Assembly: GCA_000436795.1 (NCBI GenBank)
Contig: HF993225.1
Span: 1-45,966 of the forward strand
Direction: 5' to 3'
DNA length: 45,966 nucleotides
Source: Bacteroides sp. CAG:1076
GTDB lineage: Bacteria; Bacteroidota; Bacteroidia; Bacteroidales; Bacteroidaceae
Made by a program: the position numbers and the translations under genes. Positions 34,210-43,357 of the stretch are shown here, one piece after another. Numbering within the stretch: the first letter of the stretch is position 1; every line of letters begins with the position of its first letter. The notes beneath the pieces are model-generated. The model had not been told where the DNA came from and did no database searches. It saw only the letters and a program-made list of their open reading frames with translations.

Positions 34210-34633
34210 TTTTTATGCAAAAAAGATGGAAGGATACTTGAGATTCGTCGCAAGCAGGAGATAATGACGTTGTTTTTCTGCCGGTTCCTGCCTGCAACGT
34301 ATCTACTACAGCACCCTCTGTGAGGCAGGATTGCCGCCAAGAGGAAGAACAGATGCTGCCGGATGCTTTCCGTTGCCGGTTGTTCAGTCGTAGAAGGATA
34401 AATTCCAGAACCATTCAAGTTACGATTTCATCCATTATCCAGTCATCACATTATCGCAAAGAGTGCAGCCTGCCATCCATAGTGCCAGGTTGCTTGTCAT
34501 CGATTTATTTAGTCCTATTGAAAATTTTGCATAATAAAAAGAGTAAAAGCAAAGTGGTAAATGTGACGGTCTTTTTCCAGCTTTGATAAGAAAACGTATA
34601 CGAAAAGATGCCCGATAGCAATACCCATTTATA
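34210..34633. other. Gap without a recognised gene
   Basis: No recognisable protein is seen on either strand. On the minus strand a promoter match (34634-34663) points into it. A 37-codon ORF (34628-34515, MGIAIGHLFVYVFL at its start) begins almost at the predicted transcription start. Reading frames on the minus strand are otherwise interrupted, so this may be a non-coding transcript or a decayed gene. Confidence 0.4.
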
Positions 34634-34663
34634 CAAAGGTAAGCAAAATCGGGATGTATCAAA
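34634..34663 (-). promoter_or_regulatory. Orphan minus-strand promoter
   Basis: Minus strand TACCTTTG (34641-34634) with TTTG (34663-34660) 18 bases upstream. It diverges from the M23 peptidase promoter and has no recognised gene in front of it before lysO. Confidence 0.5.
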
Positions 34664-34674
34664 AATAAATGCTG

Positions 34675-34682
34675 TATATTTG
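34675..34682 (+). promoter_or_regulatory. -7 box of the M23 peptidase gene
   Basis: TATATTTG fits TAnnTTTG and lies 22 bases before the ATG at 34705, which excludes a start at 34669. Confidence 0.6.
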
Positions 34683-34704
34683 TGGAGAAAAAACAGACAT
34701 TAAC

Positions 34705-36366
34705 ATGATACGAAATACATTGTTGACGCTTGCACTGGGAATGAGTCTCGGCGTGCAGGCTCAAAAAAATGTGGGAGCAGAGTTTCGTTCTCCTTTCGAT
34801 TTTCCATTGTTGCTGAGCGCAAATTTCGGAGAACTGCGTCCCAATCATTTTCATAACGGACTGGATATTAAGACACAGGGAGTGACGGGGAAACCGATTC
34901 ATAGTGTAGCCGACGGTTATGTGTCGCGCATTATGGTATTGCACGGCGGATACGGACAGGCTATCTTTGTGACGCATCCTAACGGATATACTTCGGTTTA
35001 CGGTCATGTGGTATCGTTTGCTCCGAAAGTACAGGAGTATGTACGTGCATATCAGTACGAACACGAAACTTTTGTGTGCGACTTGCATCCCGAACCGGGG
35101 CTGCTTCCGGTGAAGGCAGGCGATATTATAGCCATGAGTGGCAATGAGGGTGCTTCGGCAGGACCTCACCTGCATCTGGAGCTCCGCCGGAATGATAATG
35201 GGGATTATGTGGACCCGATGCCGTTTTTCCGGCAGTATCTGAAAGATACCAAGGCGCCTGTCGGCAGTCTGGTGGGGATTTATCCGGTCAGAGGCAAGGG
35301 AGTGGTAAATGGCTCTTCTGCGAAAAAGCTGGTTGCTGTAGGAGCATTGAATCAGCGGTTCACTGCCTGGGGACAGATTTATACGGGTATCAGTGCGAAG
35401 GATTACATGGACGGAACGTCCAATTTTTATGGGGTTCACTCGGTAACCTTGTATGTCGATTCTGTAAAGGTGTTCAACAGTACTACCGATGAGGTGTCGT
35501 CTGATGAAAACCGCATGATAAACGGGTTTACCGACTATGATGAGCTGATGCGTACCAACCGTCTTATCATGCGTTCGTATAAACTGCTGGGCAATAAATT
35601 GCGCTTGCTGGAAACGGGTCCCGACCGCGGTCTGGTAACAATCGACGAGGAACGTGACTATCATTTCTGTTACGTGCTGGAGGATAATTTCGGCAATAAG
35701 CGCCGATATAAGTTTACGGTTCGTGGCAAGAAACAGGAGATTCCTCCCTACACACCCAAGGCAAACAAGATGTTGTACTGGAACAAGACGAATGTAATTC
35801 AGGAGCCGGGTATGGAACTGGTGGTGCCGAAGGGAATGGTATACGACGACGCTGAACTGCGGACGAGGGTAAGTGGTGACAGCAGCGACATTTCTTTCGA
35901 TTATGTACTCGATATCGGACGTACACCCTTGCACAGCTTCTGCGATTTGTCTATCGGAGTACGTCATCTGCCTGTAGCCGATACAACAAAATATTACATT
36001 GTCCAGAAGGCCGGAAAGTGGCGGGCTTCTGCAGGTGGCAAGTATCAGAACGGATGGGTAAAGACAAAAGTCAGAACGCTGGGCACGTTTGCCGTGGCTG
36101 TCGATACGGTTTCTCCACAGGTGACTCCTTTGGGGCTGGGAAGCTGGCGGACAAGCCGGAACATTCGCTTTAAGGTGAGCGACGGTCAGACGGGGATTCA
36201 AAGCTATAAGGTGTATGTGGATGGCAATTTTGTGCTTTTCGGACTGAAAAAAGGTATTCTTGTCATTCAGGATCCGGGGCGTATAAAGAAAGGTGTGCCT
36301 CATAAGCTGGAAGTGGTTGTGACTGACAATTGTGGCAATGAAACGCGGAAACAATATAAATTCTAA
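34705..36366 (+). CDS. M23 family metallopeptidase (LytM/peptidoglycan)
   Basis: A 553-residue exported protein with a signal peptide (MIRNTLLTLALGMSLGVQAQ). The LytM domain covers about 35-170, with zinc ligands H50 and D54 in HNGLDIK and H155-x-H157 in GPHLHLEL, the full active set. Unlike most small LytM proteins, a 370-residue C-terminal part follows with beta-type and Ig-like sequence (VDTVSPQVTPLGLG, IRFKVSDGQTGIQSYKVYVDG). It would cut peptide cross-links in the periplasm or regulate an amidase; having intact ligands favours an active enzyme. It is followed 6 bases later by the C69 dipeptidase, so the two form an operon of peptide-cleaving exported enzymes. Confidence 0.9.
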   Translation: MIRNTLLTLALGMSLGVQAQKNVGAEFRSPFDFPLLLSANFGELRPNHFHNGLDIKTQGVTGKPIHSVADGYVSRIMVLHGGYGQAIFVTHPNGYTSVYGHVVSFAPKVQEYVRAYQYEHETFVCDLHPEPGLLPVKAGDIIAMSGNEGASAGPHLHLELRRNDNGDYVDPMPFFRQYLKDTKAPVGSLVGIYPVRGKGVVNGSSAKKLVAVGALNQRFTAWGQIYTGISAKDYMDGTSNFYGVHSVTLYVDSVKVFNSTTDEVSSDENRMINGFTDYDELMRTNRLIMRSYKLLGNKLRLLETGPDRGLVTIDEERDYHFCYVLEDNFGNKRRYKFTVRGKKQEIPPYTPKANKMLYWNKTNVIQEPGMELVVPKGMVYDDAELRTRVSGDSSDISFDYVLDIGRTPLHSFCDLSIGVRHLPVADTTKYYIVQKAGKWRASAGGKYQNGWVKTKVRTLGTFAVAVDTVSPQVTPLGLGSWRTSRNIRFKVSDGQTGIQSYKVYVDGNFVLFGLKKGILVIQDPGRIKKGVPHKLEVVVTDNCGNETRKQYKF

Positions 36367-36372
36367 ATACGT

Positions 36373-38010
36373 ATGATGAAAAAACTAATGTTGGCAGTCT
36401 GCCTTCTGGCGGCTGTGTGTGTAAACGGTTGGGCGTGTACCAACTTGATTGTCGGTAAGAAAGCCTCTGCCGACGGTTCTGTAATCGTATCCTATTCGGC
36501 CGATTCGTACGGTATGTTCGGGTACTTGTGTCATTATCCGGCTGCTGTACATGCATCGGGTACTATGCGTAATATTTACGAATGGGACACGGGTAAGTAT
36601 CTGGGACAGATAAAGGAGGCCAAGCAGACGTATAATGTAATAGGAAACATGAATGAGTTTCAGGTAACTATCGGAGAAACGACTTTCGGTGGTCGTCCGG
36701 AACTGGTTGATACAACCGGAGTGATGGATTACGGAAGCTTGATTTATGTGGCTTTGCAGCGTTCACGTACAGCAAAAGAGGCTATCAAGGTAATGACCGA
36801 CCTCGTAAAAGAGTATGGTTATTACAGTAGTGGTGAGTCGTTTACCATTGCCGATCCGAACGAGGCCTGGATTATGGAAATGATTGGTAAGGGTCCCGGA
36901 GTGAAAGGTGCCGTATGGGTGGCTGTCCGTATTCCGGATGATTGCATCGCGGCGCACGCAAATCAGAGCCGCATCCATAAATTCGATATGAATGATAAGG
37001 ATAATTGTCTGTATTCTCCGGACGTGATTTCGTTTGCCCGCGAGAAAGGTTACTTTGATGGCGTAAACAAGGACTTCAGTTTTGCAGATGCTTACTGTCC
37101 GCTCGACTTCAGTGGCTTGCGTGCTTGCGAGGCTCGTGTCTGGAGTTATTATAATATGTTCAGCAAGGTGACAGGTCAGGCTTATCTTTCGTATATACAA
37201 GGTGAAAGCAAGGAGCCGATGCCGCTTTATGTAAAGCCCGACCGTAAGATTTCTGTTCGCGACATTCAGTATGCTATGCGTGATCATTATGAAGGTACTC
37301 CGCTTGATATTACCAACGATATGGGTGCAGGAGCTTTTCAGATGCCTTACCGTTTGTCGCCGTTGACCTTCGAGGTAGATGGAAAGACTTATTTCAACGA
37401 ACGTCCTATTTCAACTCAGCAGAGTGGTTTTGTCTTTGTGGCTCAGATGCGTTCTACTATGCCCGATGCAATCGGCGGCGTTCTTTGGTTCGGACTGGAC
37501 GACGCAAACATGACGGTCTTTACTCCGGTATATTGCAATACCGACAAGGTTCCGGCTTCTTATGCCGAAGGTGAAGGTGACTGTGTGACATTCTCGTGGA
37601 ACTCTGCTTTCTGGATTTATAACTGGGTGGCTGACATGATCCGTCCTCGCTACAGTCTGATGGTAGACGATATGCGTACGGTTCAGAATTCGCTGGAAGA
37701 CATGTATGCCAATGCTCAGGAAGGTGTGGAAAGTACAGCCATGAAACTGTATGCGCAAGATCCGCAGAAGGCAAAAGATTTTCTGACCAACTATACGGGT
37801 ATGGCTGCTCAGACTGCTGTAGACAGTTGGAAGAAATTGGGTGAGTTTCTGATTGTCCGTTATAACGACGGTGTAGTGAAACGAGTAAAAGACGGTAAGA
37901 TTGTTCGTCCGGAAACAGGAAATACAGCTCCTCTCGACCGCCCGGGTTATCCACAGGAATTCTTGAAAGAGGTAGTTAAGGCTACAGGAGATCGTTATTT
38001 GGTGAAATAA
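36373..38010 (+). CDS. C69-family dipeptidase
   Basis: A 545-residue Ntn hydrolase. A signal peptide ends at NGWA and the next residue is C22 (CTNLIVGKKAS), the N-terminal nucleophile exposed after cleavage. Family landmarks are DGSVIVSYSADSYG, MNEFQVTIGETTFGGR and PNEAWIMEMIGKGPG. C69 enzymes (PepD/dipeptidase A) cleave dipeptides; an exported version may serve peptide scavenging or muropeptide breakdown. It lies 6 bases behind the M23 gene. Confidence 0.9.
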   Translation: MMKKLMLAVCLLAAVCVNGWACTNLIVGKKASADGSVIVSYSADSYGMFGYLCHYPAAVHASGTMRNIYEWDTGKYLGQIKEAKQTYNVIGNMNEFQVTIGETTFGGRPELVDTTGVMDYGSLIYVALQRSRTAKEAIKVMTDLVKEYGYYSSGESFTIADPNEAWIMEMIGKGPGVKGAVWVAVRIPDDCIAAHANQSRIHKFDMNDKDNCLYSPDVISFAREKGYFDGVNKDFSFADAYCPLDFSGLRACEARVWSYYNMFSKVTGQAYLSYIQGESKEPMPLYVKPDRKISVRDIQYAMRDHYEGTPLDITNDMGAGAFQMPYRLSPLTFEVDGKTYFNERPISTQQSGFVFVAQMRSTMPDAIGGVLWFGLDDANMTVFTPVYCNTDKVPASYAEGEGDCVTFSWNSAFWIYNWVADMIRPRYSLMVDDMRTVQNSLEDMYANAQEGVESTAMKLYAQDPQKAKDFLTNYTGMAAQTAVDSWKKLGEFLIVRYNDGVVKRVKDGKIVRPETGNTAPLDRPGYPQEFLKEVVKATGDRYLVK

Positions 38011-38020
38011 AAAAGCTAAA

Positions 38021-38071
38021 ATAGCAGGAAGTATACAAGTAGAACAGCCGTTGAAGGAATAAGCCTGCTAT
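38021..38071 (+). terminator. Terminator candidate after the C69 gene
   Basis: ATAGCAGG (38021-38028) pairs with CCTGCTAT (38064-38071); ATTCTTTTTTG follows. It begins 11 bases after the stop codon. Confidence 0.6.
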
Positions 38072-38109
38072 ATTCTTTTTTGATAAACGTTGAAAGGGCT
38101 GTTCATTTT

Positions 38110-38148
38110 CCCCTATAAATAGTGATAGTAGAATCATTATTTATGGGG
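38110..38148. repeat. AT-rich hairpin in the 38011-38393 gap
   Basis: CCCCTATAAATAGTGAT pairs with ATCATTATTTATGGGG with a single bulge and one mismatch around a 6-base loop. It is followed by GTATTTTGTTTC and could be a second terminator. Confidence 0.55.
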
Positions 38149-38171
38149 GTATTTTGTTTCTTTCAATTACG

Positions 38172-38179
38172 TACTTTTG
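38172..38179 (+). promoter_or_regulatory. -7 box inside the 38011-38393 gap
   Basis: TACTTTTG fits TAnnTTTG. TTTG at 38153-38156 is only 15 bases away, so the -33 element is doubtful. It points at the structured region ending in the terminator at 38326. Confidence 0.4.
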
Positions 38180-38185
38180 TAAAGA

Positions 38186-38362
38186 AAGGTTTAAGTTTAC
38201 AATAAAGCTATAAATAAAAGGCTATGTAAGCGTAAGTGGGAAAGTGAAATGTAAAAAAATATTATACTATAATTTAAAATTGTTTTTTATTTAGAGATGG
38301 GGCACAAGCGCGTTGTGCAAGTTTGGATAGGATACATCGTGAAGATGTATCCTATCTTTTTT
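38186..38362 (+). ncRNA. Candidate small RNA
   Basis: The stretch follows a -7 box, contains no convincing ORF, has a GCACAA/TTGTGC hairpin (38302-38318) and ends in a near-ideal intrinsic terminator. Two earlier terminator-like hairpins separate it from the dipeptidase gene. The next gene is on the other strand, so a terminated rightward transcript here has no coding gene to serve. No known RNA family is recognised. Length would be about 175 bases. Confidence 0.4.
38326..38362 (+). terminator. Strong intrinsic terminator
   Basis: A perfect 13-bp stem (38326-38338 with 38344-38356), 5-base loop, followed by TTTTTT. Only the plus strand has the T tract. Confidence 0.85.
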
Positions 38363-38393
38363 ATGCAAAATGTCTTTATGTGATGGGTACCTT

Positions 38394-40460
38394 TCAGGCG
38401 GGAAAACGCATATGAATGATTGTCCCTTTTCCTAAAGTAGATTCAATTTTACATTCTCCTTGTAATTTGTAGCTGCGTTCTTTTATAGTCTTTAAGCCCA
38501 ATCCCGAGGTTAGAATATTGGGGGATAAAGACGTATCGAAACCTTTGCCGTCGTCTTCGATGACTATTTCCACTTCGTTTTGGTCATAACCTACGGTGAG
38601 GTACATGTTTCTTGCATTGGCATGTTTGATGATGTTGGAGATAATTTCTTGTAAGATTCTGTATATTTCTACTATGTTTTCGGATGGTATAGTCAGATTC
38701 ATTATATCATCCGATATGTAAGGGTGTATTGTAAGAGTATTTAATGTATTCAGTTTTTCAATATATAAATTGAACATCTGGTATAGGCTGATGTTGCTGA
38801 AGTTAGGAGCCGATAGTTGATGTGATATATTGCGTACGTTTTCTCGTATCTCTCCCAGTTGCGTTGCCAGACGGCCGGCGCTTGTTTGTTTCAATTGCAT
38901 CTCTATTGCCAGCAATTCATTGCATACATCGTTATGGAGTTCTTTCGAGATGTGTTCGTTGCTGTCTTCCAGTCCTTTCAGATATTGGTCGGTCATTTTT
39001 TTATTCATTTCTCCAATGAGCAGTTTGCTTTGTGCTTCTTTGTTCTTTAATTCTTTTTCCAGTTCCGAGTGTTTGAGCTTAAGGGCAACTTTTCTTTTTT
39101 GGAGACTGATAATGATGATGACGGATAATAGTACAATTAGTACGAGTATGCTGGAAATAATATAAGTGCGTGTCTGGTAGGCGGCCTTGTTTTTTGCCTG
39201 TTCGGCATTAAGGCTGATAATCTTCAGGTCTTTTTCTTTGGTTTCCAGTTCGGCTTCGAATCCGGCCAAGCGGTTATGAAAACTCTTGTGCTGTATCTTT
39301 TGTTCTGTTTCGTATGCTTCGAGAGCTAACTGGTAGGACGTCTGCGGATGATTTCTTTTCGATTCTATCTCTGCCAGGGCAAGAAGTGATTTCGTCAGCA
39401 TTATGCTGGGATTCTTTCTGTAAAAGGCTAATGCCTTCGATAGATAGTTATGAGCCTGTTGCAAAGAATCGGTAGCTTGGAAAAGCATGTAGCCATACAG
39501 ATAATCGAGGTTGGCTATGTTGTATTCATTTTGGGTCTGCTTTTTATAGCTTATAGCTTTTTGATAATAACGGATAGCCGAGCGGGAGTCGCCTGTATCA
39601 TAAAGAGCTTTAGCATAGTTGGTGTATACATAAAGTTTCAATCCAGCCGGCATGTTCTCTTGCAAAAGTTTTGTTGCCAGTTGCAAACTGTCGAGTGCAT
39701 TGTGATAATATTCTCCGTTTGTCAGCAGAATGGCATGATTGCACAGGTAGCTTATCTTGTTGATTTGATTATTGAATGCAAGTGTATCTGTTTGTGGATA
39801 TGAAAATATTTTTCGTGAGAAGGTGATAGCTTGTTGAGTTTCCTCCAGTTCGTTGTATAGTGTGGCTATGTTGCTGATAATAATGGCAGACAGATTGTAG
39901 TCCTTCTGATATTCTGTTATTTTCAGCGCTTCTTTGTACATCAGAATTGCCTTGTCGAGCATGAATAAGTTTTTGTGTATAACTCCCGACAAATTGTACG
40001 ATTCGGCCAGACGTGCGGTATCTTTGATTTGAACAAACAGGTCAATTGCTTCATCTGTAAACTTCTTGGCTTCGTAAAGTTTATTGCTTGACCATAGTCC
40101 ATAGGCTATTTCATAAGTCGCTATGCCTTCCGACTGCTGTATTTGTTTTCGTGTTTCGGAAGAATATTTTCTATCTTTCAGGCGTATGGCTTCTTCTCTG
40201 GCATCTTTAAGAATGGAATATGCTTTGGTATAATCTCTTTTGGAGTTGAGATAAGTTGCATAGGTAATATTCAGGTCTAATGCAGATACAGGATCATTGC
40301 TATAGTTTATTTGCCGGCATGCAAGAGAATATATGGAATCCATTCGGTAAAAATCTCCTTCGTCTCCATATTGTTGTATTTGCTTGGTGAAGTCGAAGTC
40401 ATTCGCAATAATATGCCCTGCAAAAGCAATTAGAAACGTAATAAATATAAATCTTCTCAT
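38394..40460 (-). CDS. TPR-containing sensor histidine kinase (NarL-system type)
   Basis: A 688-residue membrane kinase. A signal-like N terminus (MRRFIFITFLIAFAGH) is followed by a periplasmic region of about 400 residues built of tetratricopeptide-like helices (AESYNLSGVIHKNLFMLDKA, YTNYAKALYDTGDSRSAIRY). One membrane helix lies at about 434-452, then a coiled coil, a HisKA_3 domain with phospho-accepting H509 in SKELHNDVCNELLA, and an ATPase domain with N box QEIISNIIKHANA, DDGKGFD and GLGLKTIKER. ATG 40460 overlaps the regulator stop (ATGA), which favours it over the ATG at 40472. The signal is unknown; the TPR array suggests binding of a peptide or protein. Confidence 0.9.
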   Translation of the reverse strand: MRRFIFITFLIAFAGHIIANDFDFTKQIQQYGDEGDFYRMDSIYSLACRQINYSNDPVSALDLNITYATYLNSKRDYTKAYSILKDAREEAIRLKDRKYSSETRKQIQQSEGIATYEIAYGLWSSNKLYEAKKFTDEAIDLFVQIKDTARLAESYNLSGVIHKNLFMLDKAILMYKEALKITEYQKDYNLSAIIISNIATLYNELEETQQAITFSRKIFSYPQTDTLAFNNQINKISYLCNHAILLTNGEYYHNALDSLQLATKLLQENMPAGLKLYVYTNYAKALYDTGDSRSAIRYYQKAISYKKQTQNEYNIANLDYLYGYMLFQATDSLQQAHNYLSKALAFYRKNPSIMLTKSLLALAEIESKRNHPQTSYQLALEAYETEQKIQHKSFHNRLAGFEAELETKEKDLKIISLNAEQAKNKAAYQTRTYIISSILVLIVLLSVIIIISLQKRKVALKLKHSELEKELKNKEAQSKLLIGEMNKKMTDQYLKGLEDSNEHISKELHNDVCNELLAIEMQLKQTSAGRLATQLGEIRENVRNISHQLSAPNFSNISLYQMFNLYIEKLNTLNTLTIHPYISDDIMNLTIPSENIVEIYRILQEIISNIIKHANARNMYLTVGYDQNEVEIVIEDDGKGFDTSLSPNILTSGLGLKTIKERSYKLQGECKIESTLGKGTIIHMRFPA

Positions 40461-41098
40461 GCTGTAATCCATCCTTTAATGAAAGCCAGGCGCATAAGAT
40501 GTGAAACATTGATCGCACCGCTTTTTAATAATATATTCTTGCGCATTGTATCAATCGTACTCTTGCTGAGATTTAGTTTTTGTGCGATCTCTTCGGAGGT
40601 GTATCCACAAGACAACATATTGATAATCTCTTTTTCGCGTGGACTCGGAGTATAAGTAATTGAATCCATTACGGAGTGATCTCCTATAAGCGACAATGTA
40701 ATGTTTAAGGCTGTCGGAGAATAATATTTGTTTTTTGTCGATAAAATAGTATCGATGGCCTTTTTCACTTCATCTGTATCGTCGTTTTTGGTAACAATAC
40801 CGGCAACTTCTTTTTTTATAAGAAGCTTTATGATCCAGAATTCTGTGTGCATTGTATAAATCAATACAGGAGTCTGAGGTATTTTCTTTTGCAGATAGGG
40901 GAGCAGTTCCAATACGGTTTTGTCTTGCAATTCGTAGTCTGCAATTAGGAGATCAAGTGGATTGTTGTCTATATAATTGTATAATTCAGAATAATGTTTG
41001 CCTATTGTAATTTTATATTTATTGTCGAGGGTCAGCAGTTTGGCTAACCCTTCCGCAATAATAGGATGGTCATCTAAAATGTAAATATGTTCTTGCAT
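40457..41098 (-). CDS. LuxR/NarL-type response regulator
   Basis: A 213-residue two-component regulator. The receiver domain has the acidic pair in ILDDHP (9-10), the phospho-accepting D54 in LIADYELQ and the conserved Lys in IVTKND. The DNA-binding domain of about 148-213 is a four-helix LuxR type (PSPREKEIINMLSCGYTSEEIAQKLNLSKSTIDTM). It is translationally coupled to the kinase gene by a 4-base overlap. Target genes are unknown. Confidence 0.93.
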   Translation of the reverse strand: MQEHIYILDDHPIIAEGLAKLLTLDNKYKITIGKHYSELYNYIDNNPLDLLIADYELQDKTVLELLPYLQKKIPQTPVLIYTMHTEFWIIKLLIKKEVAGIVTKNDDTDEVKKAIDTILSTKNKYYSPTALNITLSLIGDHSVMDSITYTPSPREKEIINMLSCGYTSEEIAQKLNLSKSTIDTMRKNILLKSGAINVSHLMRLAFIKGWITA

Positions 41099-41146
41099 AC
41101 TAAGGTACTTGTTGTTAAAAAGATTTGTTCTTGTTTTTCTCTGTTA

Positions 41147-41178
41147 CAAATATGGTTAATTTATATTTTTAATGCAAA
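41147..41178 (-). promoter_or_regulatory. Promoter of the two-component operon
   Basis: Minus strand CATATTTG (41154-41147), one base off TAnnTTTG, with TTTG (41178-41175) exactly 20 bases upstream. It lies in the 443-base divergent gap 41099-41541; the remainder is AT-rich and shows no gene. Confidence 0.6.
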
Positions 41179-41478
41179 TTATTCTTCTCTTTTTGATAGC
41201 ATATTCCTTTTTGTTTTGTATGGATTATACAGTTGCCGAATGTTATAAATTTTCTTGATTTATAGATCGTTTCAAGTTTGTCAGGGATTTTTTTTCTTGG
41301 ATCAATAAAAGTTCTGCCAAGGCAAAAATACTTTGTTCGTAAATGGTTCGGAAAGTAGGTAAAGAGAGGATGTATAAGAATTTTGTATTTTTACTTGGTG
41401 TAACGACAAATAACAATAATTCGGCTGAGAAGGCTTGTTTTTTGCAAAAAATAATTAGGATAATTAGAACGAATCTTT

Positions 41479-41486
41479 TATTTTTG
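41479..41486 (+). promoter_or_regulatory. -7 box of the phosphohexomutase gene
   Basis: TATTTTTG fits TAnnTTTG, 55 bases before the start at 41542. No -33 TTTG at the expected place. Confidence 0.5.
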
Positions 41487-41541
41487 TTTCGCTAATACAT
41501 AAATGAGAAAACATCAATAATTATATAAAGATTATAAAATC

Positions 41542-43287
41542 ATGGAAAACGAAGAATTGATTAAATTGTGTTCTGACAAAGCTCAGAAGTGGTTAACTCC
41601 GGCTTATGATGCAGAAACTCAGGCCGAAGTAAAGCGTATGTTGGAAAATCCTGATAAAACAGAATTGATAGAAGCTTTTTATAAAGACCTTGAATTCGGT
41701 ACAGGTGGTTTGCGTGGCATCATGGGTGTAGGTTCAAACCGTATGAATATTTACACTGTTGGTGCGGCTACTCAGGGATTGTCTAACTATCTGAACAAAT
41801 GTTTTGCAGGCAAAAAAGATATTTCTGTAGTTGTTGGTCATGACTGTCGTAACAACAGTCGTCTGTTTGCCGAAATTTCTGCGAATATCTTCTCTGCAAA
41901 CGGAATTAAGGTTTATTTGTTCGAAGACATGCGTCCTACTCCAGAGATGTCATTTGCTATTCGTCATTTGGGATGCCAGAGCGGTATTATTCTTACAGCT
42001 TCTCACAATCCGAAAGAATATAACGGTTATAAGGCATATTGGGACGATGGAGCTCAGGTTCTTGCCCCGCACGATAAAGGTATTATTGAGGAAGTAAACA
42101 AGGTTGCTTCTGCATCTGATATTAAATTCGAAGGCAATAAGGAGCTGATTCAGATTATCGGTAAGGAAATTGATGATGAATACTTGCGTCAGGTTCATAC
42201 TATTTCCATCGATCCGGAAGTTATCAAACGTCAGAAAGACTTGAAGATTGTTTATACTCCTATCCACGGAACTGGTATGATGCTGATTCCGCAGTCACTG
42301 AAGTTGTGGGGATTCGAAAATGTTCATTGCGTTCCTGAACAGATGGTCAAGAGTGGTGATTTCCCGACAGTCGTTTCTCCGAACCCGGAAAATGCAGAAG
42401 CTTTGACATTGGCTATCAAGCTTGCTAAAGAAATTGATGCGGATATCGTCATGGCTTCCGACCCTGATGCCGACCGTGTAGGTATGGCTTGTAAGAATGA
42501 CAAGGGTGAATGGGTATTGATTAACGGTAATCAGACTTGTTTGATCTTCTTGTATTACATTATCAAGAACCGTATTGCAATGGGTAAGATGAAGGGTAAC
42601 GAATTTGTTGTAAAGACAATTGTTACTACTGAACTGATAAAATCGGTTGCTGATAAGAATCATATCAAGATGTACGACTGCTATACTGGATTCAAATGGA
42701 TTGCTCGTGAGATTCGTTTGCGTGAAGGTAAAGAACAATATATCGGCGGTGGTGAAGAAAGCTACGGATTCCTTGCAGAAGATTTTGTACGCGATAAAGA
42801 TGCAGTTTCTGCATGTTCTTTGCTTGCTGAAATTTGTGCATGGGCAAAAGACCAAGGCAAAACACTGTATGATATCTTGATGGAAATCTATGTAGAATAC
42901 GGATTCTCTAAGGAAGTTACAGTGAACGTTGTAAAACCGGGTAAGAGTGGAGCCGATGAAATTAAGGCTATGATGGAAAACTTCCGCGCTTGTCCTCCGA
43001 AAGAACTGGGTGGATCGGAAGTTGTATTGGTTAAAGATTACAAGACTCTGAAAGCTACAGACAATAAGGGTAATGTAACCGATTTGAATATGCCGGAACC
43101 ATCGAATGTACTTCAGTTCTTTACAGCTGATGGAACAAAGGTTTCTGTACGTCCGTCAGGAACAGAGCCGAAGATTAAATTCTACATGGAAATTAAAGGT
43201 GAGATGGGTTGCCCGAAATGTTTTGCAGGAGCTGATGCTGAAGCAACAGAAAAGGTAGAAGCAGTCAAGAAATCTTTGGGTATCTAA
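41542..43287 (+). CDS. Phospho-sugar mutase (phosphoglucomutase/phosphomannomutase)
   Basis: A 581-residue alpha-D-phosphohexomutase that interconverts hexose 1- and 6-phosphates. Active phosphoserine S154 is in TASHNPKEYNGYK, the magnesium loop is DPDADR (307-312), the sugar-binding loop is GGEESYGF and the phosphate-binding loop near the C terminus is RPSGTEPKIKF. The length and N-terminal LEFGTGGLRGIMGVGSNRMN match the PgcA/PgmB2-type enzymes of Firmicutes and Bacteroidetes. Codon use is strongly biased, as in a well expressed gene. Preferred substrate (glucose or mannose phosphate) cannot be decided. Confidence 0.93.
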   Translation: MENEELIKLCSDKAQKWLTPAYDAETQAEVKRMLENPDKTELIEAFYKDLEFGTGGLRGIMGVGSNRMNIYTVGAATQGLSNYLNKCFAGKKDISVVVGHDCRNNSRLFAEISANIFSANGIKVYLFEDMRPTPEMSFAIRHLGCQSGIILTASHNPKEYNGYKAYWDDGAQVLAPHDKGIIEEVNKVASASDIKFEGNKELIQIIGKEIDDEYLRQVHTISIDPEVIKRQKDLKIVYTPIHGTGMMLIPQSLKLWGFENVHCVPEQMVKSGDFPTVVSPNPENAEALTLAIKLAKEIDADIVMASDPDADRVGMACKNDKGEWVLINGNQTCLIFLYYIIKNRIAMGKMKGNEFVVKTIVTTELIKSVADKNHIKMYDCYTGFKWIAREIRLREGKEQYIGGGEESYGFLAEDFVRDKDAVSACSLLAEICAWAKDQGKTLYDILMEIYVEYGFSKEVTVNVVKPGKSGADEIKAMMENFRACPPKELGGSEVVLVKDYKTLKATDNKGNVTDLNMPEPSNVLQFFTADGTKVSVRPSGTEPKIKFYMEIKGEMGCPKCFAGADAEATEKVEAVKKSLGI

Positions 43288-43313
43288 AAGCAGAAATTTT
43301 TGCATCATAATTT

Positions 43314-43352
43314 AAAATCCGGTGGGCTTTAATGAAAAGTCCCCCGGATTTT
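43314..43352. terminator. Terminator between the mutase and NamZ genes
   Basis: AAAATCCGG and CCGGATTTT bracket a further GGGCTTT/AAAGTCCC pairing, with T tracts on both sides. It lies between convergent genes and can serve both. Confidence 0.85.
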
Positions 43353-43357
43353 TTTGT

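Noticed and set aside
34435..36354. 639-codon open frame on the minus strand
   Set aside because: It is antisense to the M23 peptidase, which has a signal peptide and intact zinc ligands. The minus frame reads as low-complexity His/Arg/Ser sequence and runs through two promoters.
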